NCBI RefSeq assembly: GCF_007827955.1
Contig: NZ_VITR01000006.1
Coordinates: 186,001-250,000 of the forward strand
Direction of reading: 5' to 3'
Length of the DNA: 64,000 nucleotides
From: Nitrospirillum pindoramense
GTDB lineage: Bacteria > Pseudomonadota > Alphaproteobacteria > Azospirillales > Azospirillaceae
Shown here: positions 50,149-58,554 of the stretch, one piece after another
Numbering within the stretch: the stretch's first letter is position 1
Layout: each line of letters starts with the position of its first letter
The notes under the pieces: model-generated
Told to the model about the DNA's origin: nothing
The model's database searches: none
Seen by the model: the letters and a program-made list of their open reading frames with translations, nothing else
Position numbers and translations under genes: made by a program

Positions 50149-51372
50149 TTATTCCCCCACCTGGGCATCGCGAAAAGCTGCCAGGTGGCGGGCATCAGGT
50201 GCCATCCCGTGCATTTCCTGGAACACGCTTGCGAACAGCTCCTCGGGGGAGGTCTCGGCTAAAGACACCGGCGGCGCAGCTTCCGATGCAGCACGGGCTG
50301 CCTGCTCAATCCTGACACCTGCACGCCGGACGGCATGGCGTTCCAGCACCGTCTCGATTTCGGCCAACAGGTTGGGAACGGGACGGTCCGCCAGGAACCT
50401 GAACCACACGAAGGGATGCCGATCCCGTGGAGCCGACGCATCCAGGTTGAGCGCCATCAGGACCGCATCCAGGTCCCCCACACTCATTCCGCCTCGCTCC
50501 GGCAATTGCAGGCATAGGATGGGGCGTGGGAGCGGGCGGTGAGTGGCCGTCACCCCATCTTCCCGGATATCGACCAAGGTGACGCCGTGGTCGTAGCCGA
50601 TCTCCGCCGCCGACAGAGGGAAGGGCGAACCGGAATACCTCACCCGCCCGCCACCAAGATTCTGCGGCCGGTGGAGATGGCCGAGAGCCACGTAGGCGAA
50701 CGCAGGGTCATAGATCTCAGGGGGCACGGCGTGCTCGCCGCCAATCAGGATGCGCCGCTCCACGCCTTCGGATTCGGTTCCACCGGCACAGTGGAGGTGG
50801 CCAGTAGCAATGATCGGCAAACCGCCCGCGCGGGCCTGCGCCTGGGCAGCAAGTTGCTGATGGAACGCCCGGGTCGCCGCGACCACGGGAGAACCGGCGG
50901 TGACTTCAGCACCCAACGTCAGGCCAGGCAGATCGGCGGCGCGCAGAAAGGGGATGGCCAACACCATCGCCCGTACCTGCCCATCTGCATCGGCGACCGG
51001 GATGAGGTGGCGGTCCATATCGACCTGGCCATCTTTCCAGCGCAAGGTGCCCAGAGCATGCACGCCGATTACCTGGAGTACGGCATCGGGCGCTTCCAGG
51101 CGGCCAGCGGGGTCGTGGTTCCCGGCGATCATCACCGTCGTTAGGTGTGGGCGCCGCCGCCTGAACTTGGCGAGAGCCGAATACAGCATGCGCTGCGCGT
51201 CACCCGAGGGATTAATGCCGTCGAACACATCCCCGGCGATGACCAGCGCATCGACCGCTTCTTCCTCGATGACATCGGCCAGTTGCTCCAGGAACGCTTG
51301 GTGCTCGACCTCGCGGGTCCAGCCATTCAGCGTCTGCCCGATATGCCAGTCAGCAGTGTGTAGGATACGCAA
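50149..51372 (-). CDS. sbcD: SbcD, nuclease subunit of the SbcCD complex
   Basis: The 407-residue metallophosphoesterase has MRILHTADWHIGQTLNGWTR, the LVIAGDVFDGINPSGDAQ metal motif, MIAGNHDPAGR and the late IIATGHLHCAGG and YVALGHLHRPQ histidines. It is an Mn-dependent exo/endonuclease whose action is gated by SbcC. It is co-transcribed with sbcC. The residues needed for catalysis all appear intact. Confidence 0.95.
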   Translation of the reverse strand: MRILHTADWHIGQTLNGWTREVEHQAFLEQLADVIEEEAVDALVIAGDVFDGINPSGDAQRMLYSALAKFRRRRPHLTTVMIAGNHDPAGRLEAPDAVLQVIGVHALGTLRWKDGQVDMDRHLIPVADADGQVRAMVLAIPFLRAADLPGLTLGAEVTAGSPVVAATRAFHQQLAAQAQARAGGLPIIATGHLHCAGGTESEGVERRILIGGEHAVPPEIYDPAFAYVALGHLHRPQNLGGGRVRYSGSPFPLSAAEIGYDHGVTLVDIREDGVTATHRPLPRPILCLQLPERGGMSVGDLDAVLMALNLDASAPRDRHPFVWFRFLADRPVPNLLAEIETVLERHAVRRAGVRIEQAARAASEAAPPVSLAETSPEELFASVFQEMHGMAPDARHLAAFRDAQVGE

Positions 51373-51567
51373 GGTGCTGCCCGCCTTCCTGATAGACCGA
51401 TAGGCACCTTTGAAAATTCATGCGACAGCCCCTGAGAACTTTGACCATGAAGGCGCCATATTAAAAGAATATGTCAGTGACCAAATCAAAATCTCTCGGA
51501 ATCTGTCGAATATTCTATTTTTATTATCATCGTATTAACTATTATATTTTATAATTGTACAGACGCA

Positions 51568-52821
51568 TCAGGATTGCCGAGTTGATAGTTGGCACATATT
51601 TTCACCGCAGGGCACCAAACCAGAAGGCTGCTTTGAATGACCGGGAAATTCAAGTCGTATGTGAGCGGGCTGATTCGACCGACGGTTATCGGTTCGCAAA
51701 AATTGCTGCCAGTTCGCCAACCCGTGGCGTTCTATAGTATTCCAACGGGGATGATCATAACGGTTAGGGTCGCCGCAAGAGATCGCCACCCGGCTCTCTG
51801 GCCGTGCCGTACTACAAGGAACATGAGCACTGCGCATATCAGCGCCGTGATGAGGCGCGACTAACGAAAGAACGTCCGGCGAGCCTGGCTTTCCAGAGGG
51901 AAATGACGAATAGCGCGCATCTCCAGGCAGTATAATTCGATTACCGTCAAACTCAACTATGAATGCTAAACCGGTATGATTCCGGTTTTTGCCACGCGAC
52001 TGGCATTTCTCAATCCATATATTATTATTTCCAATTCTATGAGCATTTGGCCAAAACATTAAATTGGAACCAATTCGCGAAGCGCAAGCCGCATGAATAT
52101 TTCCAAAGTTTTGCCTAGGAGCAATCCATTTTACGTCAAATGCCTTGGGATCTCGATAAGCAGAAGACCAATGATCCCAATCCCAGTGGGATAGTACGAT
52201 GGCTGGCCCATACGAGAAACAGAAATTTTTCAGAGTAGCAGGAAAAGTCAGAGCATGATCAAGAACACCTCCTCCAATGTCAAAATATATGCAAGGAACA
52301 TTACGCGCCAATAGGGCATTACAGTTTCCTTGACCCACATCATATACCGCAACTGACGGATCTATTATTCTATCATTAATATCTAGTAATTCCGCGATAT
52401 CTGCCGGATCGGCGTCTTGAATTGAACTCGTATCAACTGTTTTATCAAGCTCATTCGCGGTTGGCCCGTAGACGCCCTGAACATTCTTAAGAGATCTCAA
52501 TTTTCCATCAGCAAACAAGTTACCATAGTGTTTAACTGTCACGCCCATGTCATGGGGCTTATTTCCTAAATCCAGGGCGAGCCAACGCGCATCAGCACGC
52601 ATAGCGTTCCATGCTTGGGGCGATAATCTAGCCTCAACAATAGATAACGCCGATTCGGCAACCTGACCGAATCCTACGTTTTTTTTCGAGTTTCCATCAA
52701 ACCAGATAGCATCAACTGCCTCAAGCCATACCCGACCGTCCTCCGAAAACGCAGTATCAGCTCTTACGTAAACCTGGTTAGGTAGCTCACGCTTTTCTTC
52801 GATCTTTAATTCAAAAAACAC
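51568..52821 (-). CDS. ComEC-like metallo-beta-lactamase-fold protein next to SIR2-HerA
   Basis: The 417-residue protein has an unrecognised N-terminal part of about 155 residues, then an MBL fold: VYDVGQGNCNALLA (159-172), the metal motif LSHWDWDHWSS (210-220), IILPGDARYSS (297-306) and LVAPHHGADMR (320-330). This is the layout of ComEC/Rec2-type MBL nucleases and hydrolases. There is no signal peptide. It follows HerA on the same strand by 72 bases, so it may be the third gene of the SIR2-HerA unit; I know of no described system with this exact order. Two genes of this unit are AT-richer than average. Confidence 0.85.
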   Translation of the reverse strand: MFFELKIEEKRELPNQVYVRADTAFSEDGRVWLEAVDAIWFDGNSKKNVGFGQVAESALSIVEARLSPQAWNAMRADARWLALDLGNKPHDMGVTVKHYGNLFADGKLRSLKNVQGVYGPTANELDKTVDTSSIQDADPADIAELLDINDRIIDPSVAVYDVGQGNCNALLARNVPCIYFDIGGGVLDHALTFPATLKNFCFSYGPAIVLSHWDWDHWSSAYRDPKAFDVKWIAPRQNFGNIHAACASRIGSNLMFWPNAHRIGNNNIWIEKCQSRGKNRNHTGLAFIVEFDGNRIILPGDARYSSFPSGKPGSPDVLSLVAPHHGADMRSAHVPCSTARPESRVAISCGDPNRYDHPRWNTIERHGLANWQQFLRTDNRRSNQPAHIRLEFPGHSKQPSGLVPCGENMCQLSTRQS

Positions 52822-52893
52822 GTGATACCTCCACCATCAATTTCAGTTTATGCCCCAATAGACCAAAACCCCATGGTCAATACATAAATATTA

Positions 52894-54660
52894 CTACACT
52901 CTCAATGTCTGGTTTCTCCAGCCATCTACGGCCTCTTGAACGACGTTGCTGCCACCACCTTCCACCGCTCCCCATCTGTCCCAGAATTCAATGGTTCCGC
53001 TAGCTGGACGGTTAGTGGGCTCAGCGATTCGGATCCGCGAGGGAAGCAAGCTTGCATCTCCCACCACTAAAGCCTCACCGGTATCTAGAACGGGCAAAAG
53101 GTCGCCAAAGCCGCCCAGGCTATCGGGCAATAAGCGCTTGATCACCCCCTGATCGTCACCATTGGTCAACCGCATCGCAACCAAGTTATTGCATTGACTG
53201 AGGATGGTGCGATTCACCTCAGACGGACGCTGGCTGATAACCACCAAACCGACGCCGTACTTTCGCCCTTCCTTGGCAATGCGTTCGAAAATCTGAATCG
53301 CAATTTCTGAAGCCGCATCAGTCTGCGCCCGGTCGGGGATGTATAGGTGGGCTTCATCGCAAAAGAGCGCCACCGGATGCCGCCGATCGGCAAGCATCCA
53401 CTGCTGAATAGAAAAGGTAAGGCGTGCGACCAGGCTGATGATGAGCGGCAGGATGTCGGACGGCACCTCCGAAAAGTCGATGATCTTGACCCCACCAGTC
53501 TGCCCCGGCAAGTCGGCGCGACCTGCAACTAGGGCCGCCGCCATCTCCTGGAGCCACTCAAAGCGCATCGTGTCTGACCCGCCCTGGAACATAAATCCCA
53601 GCCGCCGATCGCTCCGCTTACTTTCCAGGCGAGCTATGAGGCGGCTAAGCTTCCCATGAAAATCGCCCTGCTTTTCCGTCTTCGCCCCGGGCACCATCTC
53701 GGTATTCAGTCTCTCCAGTTCTCCGAGAACGGCATCAATATCGAAGGGAATTGGGCTGTCGATGGTAAAGTTGTCCAGCAAATCAGCGCGCCCCAGGCCG
53801 CTGATGTAAGCCTGCTTTGCCTTTACGATGGCCCGCTGAACGACCATCGCCTGGTTGGGAGCGTTTTGGTCACTCCGATCAACTAGCATGGAGACCAACG
53901 CCTCGTAGCCAAGCAGCCAATAGGGCAGAAATAGGACCCCATCCGCCAACGACGTATCTCCTAGATCGCCGGGACCAGCCACCCGAAGGTGTCGAAAGCC
54001 GGGTCCCTGCAAAGGGCCGTACTCTCCGTGGATGTCGAACACTATGGCGTTGGAATTCGGCAAATCAGCCGCTTGCTCCAATAACGTAGCGGTAGCCCAG
54101 GACTTACCAGAACCAGTGCTTCCAACAATTGCGGCATGTCTCTGAAAGAATTTATTGCCATTCAGATACGCATCAGCCTTTTCGTCGAGCGTATATTTTC
54201 CAAGCAATAATCGTTGACCATCCTTGGCAATACGGGCAACTGCCTGCATAAAACCAGTCAACTTCTCATTCTCAACCGAAAAGCAATCTGCGTCGATCTC
54301 AGGCACCGTTTCCAATGTACGCAGGAAGACATTTGTTGCACCACGGTGCCGATCGACAAACGTTCCGATTAAAGCAATTCGAACAAGGTTAATTTCTGAT
54401 GGTTGATCGGCACCTATCTCCTGGTCGTCCGCATCATCAGGCTCAATGGCGGCAATTCGGCGCTCCGAAATGCTGCGCGTAATCTTTTGGATGATGCCAA
54501 CAAGGTGCTGACCAGCACGGCTGCTGCGAAGGACGACAAGCCGGTTCACTTGAAGCTGACGCAGCCGTTCTATATCCGCTACTCGTACGACGACCATGCC
54601 AGTGTCGACGGACAAGACTGATCCAAGCGCATCTTGGTCCGGGTAGTCGAATAGAGACAT
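52894..54660 (-). CDS. HerA-type ATPase/translocase, SIR2-HerA (Nezha-like) defence
   Basis: The 588-residue protein has the HerA/DUF87 plan: an N-terminal HAS-barrel-like part, Walker A VGSTGSGKSWATATLLEQ (about 179-196), IVFDIHGEYGPLQ, and Walker B ALFCDEAHLYIPD with VVISQRPSEVNRTILSQCN following. HerA forms hexamers that pump DNA; together with SIR2 it forms the Nezha anti-phage complex in other bacteria. It starts 12 bases after the sir2 stop. Residues for ATP binding look intact. Confidence 0.92.
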   Translation of the reverse strand: MSLFDYPDQDALGSVLSVDTGMVVVRVADIERLRQLQVNRLVVLRSSRAGQHLVGIIQKITRSISERRIAAIEPDDADDQEIGADQPSEINLVRIALIGTFVDRHRGATNVFLRTLETVPEIDADCFSVENEKLTGFMQAVARIAKDGQRLLLGKYTLDEKADAYLNGNKFFQRHAAIVGSTGSGKSWATATLLEQAADLPNSNAIVFDIHGEYGPLQGPGFRHLRVAGPGDLGDTSLADGVLFLPYWLLGYEALVSMLVDRSDQNAPNQAMVVQRAIVKAKQAYISGLGRADLLDNFTIDSPIPFDIDAVLGELERLNTEMVPGAKTEKQGDFHGKLSRLIARLESKRSDRRLGFMFQGGSDTMRFEWLQEMAAALVAGRADLPGQTGGVKIIDFSEVPSDILPLIISLVARLTFSIQQWMLADRRHPVALFCDEAHLYIPDRAQTDAASEIAIQIFERIAKEGRKYGVGLVVISQRPSEVNRTILSQCNNLVAMRLTNGDDQGVIKRLLPDSLGGFGDLLPVLDTGEALVVGDASLLPSRIRIAEPTNRPASGTIEFWDRWGAVEGGGSNVVQEAVDGWRNQTLRV

Positions 54661-54672
54661 CGGAGCGTTCCT

Positions 54673-55704
54673 TCAAATCGCCAATTGCAAGAAGCCCTGG
54701 AGGCTCCACAGATTATGACCAGAAATCTCAATCCCATCAGGATGTCCCTGGGTATACATACACGTTCCCCCAGCGCTCTCCTCAAGAGCCATGTATTGAC
54801 GACAACTACCACGGCGAAGGAATGATCGTGCCTGTTCTGATAATTTCTTCGTTATTACGACCAGAGGAACTTCATCCCTTTCACATTTCTGAACTAGCTT
54901 CGGCTGTATATGCTGGTCGTTAAAGCCAAATCCAATACATAGATAGGATTGAGCGTTCGACATTGCCCGATCCGCCCGGTCCAAAATCGTCCTGTATGGC
55001 TCACCGTGGGTGATGCGATATTTCTCCACGCCGGGTGTGACGATGGACGGCAAAAGGCCAGCAGGCAGAACACCTGTCACCGGTAAGCCAATTACGGTCC
55101 TGTCAGCGGTCTGAAACCAATCTAAAGAACCGTGGACCTTCCAGACGTTGGCTGTAGCAACAGGTCGCCTCCCGATGAGAAGATGAGTGCTCTCAGAGCC
55201 GTGCCACGTGCGGAGATGGCCATATCCAAATCCGGTAAAGTGATGAATACCACCGGATTCTGCCGCATATTCAGCTAGGCGATCATAGTTAGTTGTTACA
55301 ACGTCGATTTCTTTTTTTACTGTTCTTAACAAATAGCGGAATAGATTCGTAAGTGGATTGATATCTCTGTTGGAAATATTTTTCTGAAAATGAGCCAGGT
55401 CCGATTTTATCAAAAATTTCCAGGTTTCTTTGACTATATGGTTAGTGAGAGAATCAGGCATAGACTCTCTCGTTAGAGCAGCCTCTAGGTCATATTCCTC
55501 TGCTGCGGCCAAGAATCGACCCCATATCTCGGAAGCAGGCGTATCCAAATCCTCAGGCTTACTCGCTCTCAGGTGCTGGGCAAGTTGGGGCATGCCAGGC
55601 ACCCCATAAGCCATGGAAGCACCACTCCCCAACACGATGACCGGTATCTTTTGCAGGCAGGACTGCGCTAGATCTTCGGCTTCCTCATATGGCGACCTTG
55701 GCAT
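54673..55704 (-). CDS. SIR2-domain NADase, SIR2-HerA (Nezha-like) defence
   Basis: The 343-residue protein holds an NAD-binding SIR2 fold: IVLGSGASMAYGVPGMPQL (23-41), the catalytic TTNYDRLAEY with N139, KVHGSLDWF with H191, and SYLCIGFGFNDQHIQP. In Nezha-type systems the SIR2 subunit depletes NAD or cuts DNA after phage sensing and works with HerA, encoded next. The short spacing supports a complex. There is no deacetylase-type zinc module, as usual for defence SIR2 proteins. Confidence 0.92.
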   Translation of the reverse strand: MPRSPYEEAEDLAQSCLQKIPVIVLGSGASMAYGVPGMPQLAQHLRASKPEDLDTPASEIWGRFLAAAEEYDLEAALTRESMPDSLTNHIVKETWKFLIKSDLAHFQKNISNRDINPLTNLFRYLLRTVKKEIDVVTTNYDRLAEYAAESGGIHHFTGFGYGHLRTWHGSESTHLLIGRRPVATANVWKVHGSLDWFQTADRTVIGLPVTGVLPAGLLPSIVTPGVEKYRITHGEPYRTILDRADRAMSNAQSYLCIGFGFNDQHIQPKLVQKCERDEVPLVVITKKLSEQARSFLRRGSCRQYMALEESAGGTCMYTQGHPDGIEISGHNLWSLQGFLQLAI

Positions 55705-55848
55705 GATTATTAACCCACCATCTCAAATGCAGGAACGTGACGACAATCGCTCCACCTCTGGAAATAGCGCCTCATAGGTACCGTATTGCACGCAGTGCGG
55801 GCAACCAATACACTTTCGCGATAGATTTCCCTATGCGAAGGAATACCT

Positions 55849-56100
55849 ATGCGCCTCGTTGCCGCCATTATCGCCGCCGCCCTCTTGGCCTCTCCGGTCG
55901 CCCTAGCCGCCGAAGGCAAGCACTATTCCGACCCGGCCGCCGCTGCCAAGGTCTGCAAGTCACCTGTGGTATGGGTGAACCCCGCCTCGGCCATCTACCA
56001 TCTCCAGGGCTCTCGCTACTACGGCACCACCAAGGACGGTTTCTATATGTGCGAAAAGGCGGCTCAGGCTGCCGGTAATCGTGCAGCGGAAAGCCACTAA
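55849..56100 (+). CDS. Small exported protein with a sunset-like domain (paralogue of 44629)
   Basis: The 83-residue protein MRLVAAIIAAALLASPVALA (signal peptide) continues with EGKHYSDPAAAAKVCKSPVV, WVNPASAIYHLQGSRYYGTT and KDGFYMCEKAAQAAGNRAAE. It is almost the same as the protein at 44629, 11 kb away. The upstream DNA has an imperfect TTCGC...GCGAA inverted repeat (about 55822-55846) that may be a hairpin in the leader. Role unknown. Confidence 0.8.
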   Translation: MRLVAAIIAAALLASPVALAAEGKHYSDPAAAAKVCKSPVVWVNPASAIYHLQGSRYYGTTKDGFYMCEKAAQAAGNRAAESH

Positions 56101-56137
56101 GACGACGGCAACGAAGCTGAGGCTGCAGAGGTCCGGT

Positions 56138-56866
56138 ATGGAATACGATGAGCTATTCGACTTCTGGGCTCATGTGGGGCCCAGCGACCGCATCCATCCC
56201 GCCGATGCTCCCGTTCTGGCTCGCCTAGATGAAGGAAACCAAAACTGGAACGAACAACACCCTGCCCCAAAGCAGGTAGACGGGCTTGATCTCAGGTGCC
56301 TGCCTCTCCCCTTCATGGGCCCGCTAAGAACCGCACCAGTGGTCTTCCTCGTCTTGTCGCCAGGCCTGGAAGACGCCGATGTCGAGGAGGCTGCCTCCAA
56401 ATCCGGACCACACCGTTACCACCTCATGAGGCAGGGTAATCAGCCTCTACCGTTGAAGGGTGAAATCGGCGGCGCCTGGAAATGGTGGAAAGCCCGTACA
56501 GCCCGCCTTGGCGATCCCATGATGTTACGTCACCATGTGGCGTTCCTTGACATCGGCGCCTACCATTCCAAGAAGGCTCCAGATCGGCAGACGCTCGCGG
56601 CCTTGCCATCCAGCCGAATGGCCATCGATTGGGCCCAGCAGGTGCTCTTCCCTCAAGCTGTGAAGGGTGAACGCGTCGTCGTGTGCCTCCGCGCCGCTCG
56701 CATGTGGGGGCTCAGGAGGAATCGCTGCCACGGCTCGCTATTTGTCCCCGAGACACCTCAAAGCGGCCACCTCGGTCAGGGTGAGATAGCCAACGCAGCC
56801 GTGGCAGCCATAAAGGCAATTCTTGCTAAGAAAGAACCGACCAATGGAGAGGCTGGTCGCAAATGA
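56138..56866 (+). CDS. Hypothetical protein, weakly uracil-DNA-glycosylase-like
   Basis: The 242-residue protein (MEYDELFDFWAHVGPSDRIH at its start) contains PVVFLVLSPGLEDADVEEA and later VAFLDIGAYHSKKAPDRQT, then VVVCLRAARMWGL. The spacing of these strands recalls the UDG-like superfamily (a GxNPG-like first motif and a late beta-strand), but conserved residues are not clear. AGAGG precedes the ATG by six bases. It overlaps the next start by four bases. I would call it unknown. Confidence 0.6.
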   Translation: MEYDELFDFWAHVGPSDRIHPADAPVLARLDEGNQNWNEQHPAPKQVDGLDLRCLPLPFMGPLRTAPVVFLVLSPGLEDADVEEAASKSGPHRYHLMRQGNQPLPLKGEIGGAWKWWKARTARLGDPMMLRHHVAFLDIGAYHSKKAPDRQTLAALPSSRMAIDWAQQVLFPQAVKGERVVVCLRAARMWGLRRNRCHGSLFVPETPQSGHLGQGEIANAAVAAIKAILAKKEPTNGEAGRK

Positions 56867-57198
56867 TTGACGAAGACTATATTAAGAACCTTTGCTCCCA
56901 GATTGAGAACGAAGGCCTCTATGGTGGTGTCACGAATAGGCATTATGCCATCATTCATGAAATTGAATCGATAATGGGAAATAGCGTTCGGTATTATACA
57001 GGCTGCTTGGTGGATCTAATAAAAAAGAAACGAATCGACGATATCAGGGCTCACACCGTTCATGCGCTTGGATGGCTCGGCCGCATTGAGAATTCAGCCG
57101 GTATGATAAATCACGCCGAGGCAGAGAGAACTACTCGCGAGAGGTTTTTCAGGATCGATCTGCCCGAGCCTTTTATTTGCCAACAAGCGGTAATTTAA
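56863..57198 (+). CDS. Hypothetical protein, possibly the 5' part of a frameshifted gene
   Basis: This 111-residue product (MIDEDYIKNLCSQIENEGLY at its start, with IRAHTVHALGWLGRIENSAG) starts in a four-base overlap with the previous gene. It ends FRIDLPEPFICQQAVI. One extra T in the run TTTT at 57171-57174 would instead give PEPFYLPTSGNLTLYAKI and continue through the next frame, making one protein of about 200 residues. The sequence is AT-rich. Function unknown. Confidence 0.55.
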   Translation: MIDEDYIKNLCSQIENEGLYGGVTNRHYAIIHEIESIMGNSVRYYTGCLVDLIKKKRIDDIRAHTVHALGWLGRIENSAGMINHAEAERTTRERFFRIDLPEPFICQQAVI

Positions 57199-57464
57199 CT
57201 CTATATGCAAAAATATATATCAATGATGAGTACTTTAAGAGCATAACATGCGTAGTTAATGCGGAAGATATTGATCTAATTCCTATTTCTTCAAAATCTC
57301 TATCTAAGCGACAGGCCTATCGGAGGCGCTTGGGTGAATATATGAGCATATTTCGAAGCGAATTTACTCGTCGGATTGATGAAATCTGGAAGAAAGACGG
57401 GGATCTATCTATAATAGATACAATCAACTATCGAGAAATCCGTCAAATATCCCGGTATCGATGA
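57177..57464 (+). CDS. Possible 3' part of the frameshifted gene
   Basis: The frame from TTG 57177 encodes LPTSGNLTLYAKIYINDEYF followed by SITCVVNAEDIDLIPISSKS and a basic C-terminus. It has no ribosome site and overlaps the preceding frame's end, so it more likely continues that gene after a one-base shift than stands alone. It may be a true pseudogene, a slippage site or a sequencing error. Confidence 0.45.
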   Translation: MPTSGNLTLYAKIYINDEYFKSITCVVNAEDIDLIPISSKSLSKRQAYRRRLGEYMSIFRSEFTRRIDEIWKKDGDLSIIDTINYREIRQISRYR

Positions 57465-57909
57465 AAGCTATCACAACCGACAGCTCGTCAAATCAGACCG
57501 AAGGTGATCTAGCATGGCCCGGCTTGTGTGAATCCTTAAGGTACTGGGGGCACCAGCCCCTGCGTAATGTCCACCAGTTGCCCCGGCGGCGGAATGATCA
57601 TGGGCAACAGCGACCTTACCGCGTCCAATACCTCAATGATCTCTTCCATCAGAACGTCGTGCCCAAACCCCGATGCCTTGTCAGACAAGGCACGGCTCCA
57701 AAGCCCACCCAACCTGCCGAGGCCAGCCCGGACACGAGCTGCCTTCTGCCTCCCGGAACCGGCCGGGGCAGCCGTTCCTTGCGGAACTCGATGCCGAACA
57801 CGGGTCGGAAACCTGGAGATTCTTGATAACTTACTGAAAATAGATCACTATTTTTGTGATGCGCGAATTTGTTGACAGAATCCGCAACCAATCTGCCTTT
57901 CCTTGATCA
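57465..57909. other. GC-rich orphan block followed by AT-rich DNA at the right island edge
   Basis: From about 57530 to 57825 GC content rises sharply, and open frames exist in several readings (for example from 57461 and, on the minus strand, ending NKFAHHKNSD), none of which I recognise. Its edges match neither flank. It may be a scrap of an insertion sequence or of the host gene interrupted by the island. From 57830 the DNA turns AT-rich up to the right-end repeat. Confidence 0.4.
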
Positions 57910-57934
57910 ATCTGGAATTCTATGAAAAGGGATG
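57910..57934 (-). repeat. Right-end inverted copy of the left-end repeat motif
   Basis: Read on the minus strand, this 25-bp segment matches 10043-10067 in 21 positions (CATCCCTTTTCATAGAATTC at its start) and equals the 10104 copy in TTTTCATAGAATTCC. It is oriented inward to the island. It may be the right end of the Tn7-like element. Confidence 0.6.
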
Positions 57935-57971
57935 TTAGCCCCTGGTCATACCGCCAAGGATAGGATAAAAA

Positions 57972-58034
57972 TACCCCATAATCTAGGGTATAATTCTCCC
58001 ACGACGCCACGTCCGTTCCAGGGTAAATTTCCCC
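57972..58034. promoter_or_regulatory. Probable operator region upstream of the XRE gene
   Basis: TACCC (57972-57976) and GGGTA (57986-57990) form an inverted repeat, and two related blocks, GGGTATAATTCTCCC (57986-58000) and GGGTAAATTTCCCC (58021-58034), lie just before the ATG at 58037. These are likely autoregulatory sites of the XRE protein. Confidence 0.55.
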
Positions 58035-58036
58035 AC

Positions 58037-58510
58037 ATGACCTCCACCGCCAAAGCCCCTCCAAACACCCCCGCGCCCAGCCCGCTGGCTGAGCGGCTGG
58101 GCCGTCGCCTGGCGGCGCTGGGCCTTGGGTATGCGGAGTTCGAACGGGTGGCCGGCCTGAACGAAGGCACCATCAAAGGCATCATGTACGGCAAGTCCGC
58201 CTCCCCCCGGGCGGACACCATTTATAAGATCGCGCGGGGCCTGGGCTGCCGAATCGAGGATCTGATCGGGGAGAGCCGATTGAGTGGCGACTCGGGTACC
58301 GAGGCCGGTCATCTCAGCGCCCCACCCTCCGTACCCTATGCCGGGCATGAACCGCCGCCATTGCCGGAGCATGCCGTTTTGGACGCGGTGCTGGACAAGG
58401 TGCGCGCCGCCTATCGCCAGGGCGACCTGGACTTGGCCGCCCAGCTTGTGCGTCTGTTCCAACTGGACCTGGAAAAGCTGAAGATAGAACGCGAGATCGC
58501 CCAGCGCTGA
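58037..58510 (+). CDS. XRE-family transcriptional regulator
   Basis: The 157-residue protein has an N-terminal HTH (LAERLGRRLAALGLGYAEFE, RVAGLNEGTIKGIMYGKSAS, PRADTIYKIARGLGCRIEDL) and a linker rich in Pro, then a C-terminal helix (AVLDAVLDKVRAAYRQGDLD). It resembles phage-repressor-like regulators without the LexA protease fold. It is GC-rich and marks the return to core-like sequence after the island. Confidence 0.88.
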   Translation: MTSTAKAPPNTPAPSPLAERLGRRLAALGLGYAEFERVAGLNEGTIKGIMYGKSASPRADTIYKIARGLGCRIEDLIGESRLSGDSGTEAGHLSAPPSVPYAGHEPPPLPEHAVLDAVLDKVRAAYRQGDLDLAAQLVRLFQLDLEKLKIEREIAQR

Positions 58511-58554
58511 CGCGCCGGTGGCGCCGTCTTTGCGAGCCTTTGCGAAAAAACGGA

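Larger units (their letters stand above)
10043..57934. mobile_element. Candidate boundaries of a 47.9-kb Tn7-like defence island
   Basis: Two 25-bp segments, 10043-10067 and 57910-57934, are inverted copies of each other with 21 matching positions (core TTTTCANAGAANTCC). The left one is followed by three further copies of the core. Between them lie the tnsABC-tniQ operon and many defence genes, while the sequences outside are core-like and GC-rich. I infer that this may be the transposon carrying the island. Against this, I see no terminal TGT/ACA, no clear 5-bp target duplication, only one clear copy on the right, and the tns operon does not start at an end as in Tn7. It may instead be a dispersed intergenic repeat. 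Confidence 0.4.
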
